A stretch of 47,192 nucleotides of DNA from an uncultured Alphaproteobacteria bacterium. GTDB lineage: Bacteria > Pseudomonadota > Alphaproteobacteria > HIMB59 > GCA-002718135. Shown here one piece after another: positions 43,881-47,192 of this stretch (the first letter of the stretch is position 1; each line of letters opens with the position of its first letter). Where the stretch lies: the NCBI GenBank assembly GCA_902512325.1, contig CABXIT010000007.1, positions 1-47,192 on the forward strand, in the 5' to 3' direction. Below the pieces are notes generated by a model. It was not told where the DNA came from. It worked only from the letters and a program-made list of their open reading frames with translations, and ran no database searches. Both the position numbers and the translations under genes were made by a program.

Positions 43881-45263
43881 ATGCAAAAAAAATTAGATCT
43901 AGTTAATGATCCTATTCCTCGCTTAATAATTAAGATGGCTATCCCAGTAAGTGTGGGTTTTTTTTTTCATACAATGTTTAATGTAGTAGACACATATTTT
44001 GCATCACAAATAAATTCAGTAGCAGTAGCTGCTATTACAATTACTTTTCCAATTTTTTTTATGATAATTGCAATCTCTTCAGGAACACGAACAGGTGCAA
44101 CAGCCTTAATAGCTAATGCTGAGGGTGCAAACAATAAGGTCCTAGCTAAGGAATATGCCATTCAAACTATTAGTTTTTCAATTATAGCCGCTATCATAAT
44201 TATGATCATTGGACTAATATCAGCACCCTATCTATTTAAAATTTTGCATGCTGAGGGTAAATATTTTAATTTCGCGATTCAATATACAAATATTCTTTTA
44301 TATGGTTGTTTATTTATAATATTAGACTCAACTCCTACAGCCGGGTTAAATGCAGTTGGAGATACAAAAACTTATGGAAGGGTATTTATTATTGGGTTTT
44401 TTGTAAATTTAATTTTAGATCCATTATTTATTTATGGATATGGTCCAATCCCACCTATGGGAGTGAAGGGCATTGCTTATGCAACTATTTTTGCAGAATT
44501 TATAGCTACTATATATGTTTTTTATAGAGTAAAAAAAATGACAAGTTATTTTGATAATGTTGTATTAAATGATTTTTTACCTAAGTTTAAAAGTCAATAT
44601 GAGATAGCAAAACAGGCTTTTCCTGCCTCTATAAATATGTTTGCAGTTGGAGCAGGTTTTTTTATTATCACTTTTTTTGTATCTTTTTATCCAACACCTG
44701 AGACAAGTGATGTTTCAATTGCCGCATATGGAATAGCTATACGTATTGAACAAATTATTTTATTACCTGCAATTGGTTTAAATTTTGCCTGTCTTGCATT
44801 AACAGGACAAAATTATGGCGCCTTAAAGTTTAATCGTGTTAGAGATGGATATTTAGTATCAATGAAGTATGGACTCACAATATTATTCTTTGGAGGATTA
44901 ATATTATATTTTGGTGCGGGATTATTTATGAGTTTATTTACTACAGATGAAGAGGTTATTAAAATTGGTATTGAGTATCTTCAAATAGCGGCATTTTTTA
45001 CTCCAATTATAGCTATATTAAATATATCTATTGCATTGATGCAAGGACTTAAAAGACCTGGCTTCACCGTACTTATTAGTATTTTTAAAGAAGTAATAGC
45101 AGCAGTAATTATTTTTTACATTTTAAGTTTTTATTTTAATTTTCAATTAAAGGGTATTTGGTCATCAATACTTATAATAAATTATCTATCAGTTTTTATT
45201 TTTTTATTTATCGTAAACTATAGAATGAAGTCTTTAGGTATTAAATTCTTTAAACATCAATAA
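43881..45263 (+). CDS. MATE-family multidrug/metabolite exporter
   Basis: Membrane protein of 460 aa with about twelve helices in two related halves, the MATE arrangement. The opening LDLVNDPIPRLIIKMAIPVSVG with FFHTMFNVVDTYFAS and the second-half segment PAIGLNFACLALTGQNYGA are typical. It would export cationic drugs or metabolites in exchange for H+ or Na+. It is 70 bp after the ABC ATPase gene and 66 bp before the decarboxylase genes, so cotranscription is uncertain. Confidence 0.92.
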   Translation: MQKKLDLVNDPIPRLIIKMAIPVSVGFFFHTMFNVVDTYFASQINSVAVAAITITFPIFFMIIAISSGTRTGATALIANAEGANNKVLAKEYAIQTISFSIIAAIIIMIIGLISAPYLFKILHAEGKYFNFAIQYTNILLYGCLFIILDSTPTAGLNAVGDTKTYGRVFIIGFFVNLILDPLFIYGYGPIPPMGVKGIAYATIFAEFIATIYVFYRVKKMTSYFDNVVLNDFLPKFKSQYEIAKQAFPASINMFAVGAGFFIITFFVSFYPTPETSDVSIAAYGIAIRIEQIILLPAIGLNFACLALTGQNYGALKFNRVRDGYLVSMKYGLTILFFGGLILYFGAGLFMSLFTTDEEVIKIGIEYLQIAAFFTPIIAILNISIALMQGLKRPGFTVLISIFKEVIAAVIIFYILSFYFNFQLKGIWSSILIINYLSVFIFLFIVNYRMKSLGIKFFKHQ

Positions 45264-45329
45264 ATTACGAAATGATTTTTAAAAAAAAAATCTTGTCTTA
45301 TCCTTTTATTAAAGTATTAAATAAAAAAT

Positions 45330-45827
45330 ATGAAATTTAGCCAAAAAATAATAGCAAACTTAAAATTAGGAGGAGCAGATTTTTTTCTAAGCGTTCCATG
45401 TAAACTTTTGGCAAATATGATAACTATCTTAGAGAATGATAAAGATATATATTATTCGGCTATTCCAAGAGAAGAAGAGGGAATGGGAATTTGTGCTGGC
45501 GCTTATCTTGGTAATAAACTTCCATGTATTATGATGCAAAATACAGGTATTGGTAATTCTGTAAACTCCATAGTTTCACTTCTTCAATTATATCAAATGC
45601 CTGTTGTTTTCCTTATAAGTTATAGAGGAACACCAGGGGAGCCTGTGGGTGCACAAGGTGGTATGGCAAGTGTTACAGAAGATATTCTAAATACCCTTCG
45701 CATACCGATGCTACATTGCGATACAGAACAAGATCTTGATAAAATTTCTACTTTTACAAATCATGCTAAAGTAATTGAAAGTCCTGTAGCTGTACTTTGT
45801 AATTTTAATTTAATGAAGGATGATTAA
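45330..45827 (+). CDS. ComD-like decarboxylase alpha subunit (sulfopyruvate/phosphonopyruvate type)
   Basis: TPP-enzyme N-terminal (PYR) domain on its own, 165 aa. The segments FFLSVPCKLLANMI, PREEEGMGICAGAYLGNK, MMQNTGIGNSVNSIVSLL and LISYRGTPGEPVGAQGG match the alpha subunit of sulfopyruvate decarboxylase and the N-terminal part of phosphonopyruvate decarboxylase. The Glu in REEEG activates the cofactor. Its stop overlaps the beta subunit start by 1 bp. Two-subunit layout favours the sulfopyruvate type, product sulfoacetaldehyde. Confidence 0.88.
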   Translation: MKFSQKIIANLKLGGADFFLSVPCKLLANMITILENDKDIYYSAIPREEEGMGICAGAYLGNKLPCIMMQNTGIGNSVNSIVSLLQLYQMPVVFLISYRGTPGEPVGAQGGMASVTEDILNTLRIPMLHCDTEQDLDKISTFTNHAKVIESPVAVLCNFNLMKDD

Positions 45828-46399
45828 TGATGAATAGGTTTGAATTATTAAATCTTTTACAAGATACAATTCAAAATGAATTTGTTATTTGTAACATTGG
45901 TTTACCTTCACAAGAATTATATAAAATTAATGACCGTCCAAATTACTTTTATATGTTAGGGAGTATGGGCTTAGCATCATCAATTGGTTTGGGCTTATCA
46001 TTAACCATTGATAAAAATGTTATAAGTATTGATGGTGATGGATCAGTTTTAATGAATATGAACACTCTTGCTACAATTGGTAATAGAGCTCCATCTAATT
46101 ATACACTTCTGATTGTTGACAATGGCTCGTACGGGTCAACAGGAGATCAAAAAACTTTTACAAATGAAAGCACATCTTTAAAAGATGTTGCTATTGGAGC
46201 TGGTTGCAAAAATGTAATTGAATGCTCAGGTGAAGAAACAAATGAGAATTTACAGAAAGCTCTAGCTGATACAAATAATTCGTATGTTATTATATCAAAA
46301 ATAAAGTCAGGAAATGTGCCAATAAAACCAATACCTCTCAATGCTGTTACAATAAGAGATCGATTTAGAAAAGAAATAGGTTTAGTTACTTACCTTTAA
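45827..46399 (+). CDS. ComE-like decarboxylase beta subunit (sulfopyruvate/phosphonopyruvate type)
   Basis: TPP-binding (PP) domain on its own, 190 aa, with ISIDGDGSVLMNMNTLAT and the second half of the TPP motif, LLIVDNGSYGSTGDQ. It is the partner of the alpha subunit, and together they decarboxylate sulfopyruvate (or phosphonopyruvate) to the aldehyde. The stretch to the next gene is 128 bp. The likely start is ATG 45827, with a second ATG in the next codon. Confidence 0.88.
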   Translation: MMNRFELLNLLQDTIQNEFVICNIGLPSQELYKINDRPNYFYMLGSMGLASSIGLGLSLTIDKNVISIDGDGSVLMNMNTLATIGNRAPSNYTLLIVDNGSYGSTGDQKTFTNESTSLKDVAIGAGCKNVIECSGEETNENLQKALADTNNSYVIISKIKSGNVPIKPIPLNAVTIRDRFRKEIGLVTYL

Positions 46400-46527
46400 T
46401 TTTTTTAGAAAAAAGTATGCTTTATTCAGTTGGTTTGCAGCATTATCATCTATTGGAATAGAAATTTTTTGACTCATACTCATTATTGTATTGTAAAAAT
46501 AACCTCTTTATATCATAACAACTTATT

Positions 46528-47192
46528 ATGACTCAAATAAAACCAACTGCCGGTCAAACAACTCCTCGTTTTGCAGATATAGCAACCTTTTTTCGTTTAC
46601 CCGTAATTAAAGACTTAAATATATTAGATTATTGCATTTGTGGTATACCTTGGGACGGAGGAACAACTAATAGACCAGGAGCCAGGCATGGACCAAGAGA
46701 AATTAGAAATGCTTCTTCACTCATAAGAACATACCATCCATCATCATTAAAAAGCCCTTACGATAAATTTCAAATTGCAGACATCGGTGATTGTCCAGTG
46801 AATCCTGCCGATCTACAAGACTCACTTAATAAAGTGACTAGTTTTTATAACAAAATTGCTGAAACAAAAACTATACCTCTATCTATTGGAGGTGATCATT
46901 TAATATCTCTTCCAATATTAAGAGCATTAGCAAAAAATAAACCAGTGGGCATGTTTCAGTTTGACTCGCATTCAGATACCTGGGATACTTATTTTGGGGG
47001 ATTTAAATATACTCACGGAACTCCATTCAGAAGAGCTATAGAAGAAAACCTTATTGATCCGAAAAAATATGTCATTCTAGGTTTGCGTGGCGGACTTTAT
47101 GATCCTGACGATTTAACTTGGGCAATAGATCAAGGTGTAACAATAATATCAACTGATAAATTTTATGAAATTGGCCTGAAAGAAACAATTAA
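46528..47192 (+). CDS. ureohydrolase (agmatinase family), cut by window end
   Basis: The first 221 residues of a second agmatinase-type enzyme, open to the end of the window. Metal-binding residues visible so far are GGDHLISLP and QFDSHSDTWDTYFGG (the family HDAHxD site, here DSHSD). The GIPWDGGTTNRPGARHGPREI opening is usual for agmatinase and guanidino-acid hydrolases. It is not closely alike to the enzyme at 32667-33656. A C-terminal FD-x-D motif should lie beyond the window. Confidence 0.88.
   Translation, partial: MTQIKPTAGQTTPRFADIATFFRLPVIKDLNILDYCICGIPWDGGTTNRPGARHGPREIRNASSLIRTYHPSSLKSPYDKFQIADIGDCPVNPADLQDSLNKVTSFYNKIAETKTIPLSIGGDHLISLPILRALAKNKPVGMFQFDSHSDTWDTYFGGFKYTHGTPFRRAIEENLIDPKKYVILGLRGGLYDPDDLTWAIDQGVTIISTDKFYEIGLKETI

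Noticed and set aside
45264-45329. Possible terminator between the MATE and ComD-like genes (GATTTTT and AAAAATC arms).
   Set aside because: The stem is almost only A-T pairs in a poly-A stretch, so it would not form a stable hairpin.
46382-46483. A 33-residue reading frame on the minus strand overlapping the end of the ComE-like gene.
   Set aside because: No ribosome-binding site, overlaps a clear gene, and no recognisable content. Could be real but unsupported.
1-47192. Search for CRISPR repeats, insertion sequences, tRNA and rRNA genes.
   Set aside because: No regularly spaced repeats, transposase-like proteins, terminal inverted repeats, or tRNA-like cloverleaf sequences were noticed by eye. 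A tRNA scan would be needed to exclude them.

Overview
The window is a compact, AT-rich chromosome segment. Genes nearly touch, several convergent pairs overlap or abut (9985-9988, 14507/14509, 20093-20096, 33656/33657), and no gap over about 300 bp lacks a gene. Gene content (AprBAM sulfite oxidation, HpsN-like and ComDE-like sulfonate enzymes, many ABC importers, class III omega-aminotransferase plus alanine dehydrogenase, ureohydrolases) suggests a streamlined marine alphaproteobacterium of the SAR11/HIMB59 kind. That assignment is inference from gene content and composition only. I saw no rRNA, tRNA, CRISPR array, insertion sequence or phage gene.

Region 1 (1-9162) is signalling and cell surface. 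It has a nitrilase, an RsbW-like anti-sigma kinase divergent from a STAS anti-anti-sigma factor, two type IV pilins, a HAMP/PP2C (SpoIIE-type) phosphatase, a small exported protein, a bactofilin, an ammonium transporter fused to a second PP2C phosphatase, and the prepilin peptidase. Together they look like a partner-switching circuit with two input phosphatases, one of them built onto an Amt channel.

Region 2 (9200-14507) is sulfur oxidation and activation. It has a CysQ-type phosphatase, the aprM-aprB-aprA operon with a small trailing gene, and an APS-kinase-like gene overlapping a small HxGH nucleotidyltransferase.

Region 3 (14509-27915) is the most unusual part. Five SnoaL/NTF2-like proteins, carrying nine such domains by my reading, lie among a HisD/HpsN-like dehydrogenase, a double cupin, a MetE-like protein, a LacI-family regulator, a carbohydrate-type ABC importer without an ATPase gene, and an SDR dehydrogenase. 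Sites of the form ATTCAA-N4-TTGAAT occur at two intergenic control points and a one-mismatch version at a third, which argues for one LacI-controlled catabolic regulon with an unknown substrate.

Region 4 (28051-35803) has a small membrane peptide, an EamA exporter, a phosphotransacetylase-like protein, an omega-amino acid:pyruvate aminotransferase, alanine dehydrogenase, a ureohydrolase, alanine racemase and a second MetE-like protein.

Region 5 (35810-43810) has a formylglycine-type phosphonate monoester hydrolase/sulfatase divergent from a complete five-gene Opp/Dpp importer. A strong terminator hairpin lies between the binding protein gene and the permeases.

Region 6 (43881-47192) has a MATE exporter, sulfopyruvate/phosphonopyruvate decarboxylase subunits (ComDE-like), and a second ureohydrolase cut by the window end.

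Taken together, pieces of a sulfonate route are present: HpsN-like, ComDE-like, phosphotransacetylase and AprBAM. The sulfoacetaldehyde acetyltransferase, sulfolactate dehydrogenase and ATP sulfurylase it would need are not in this window.
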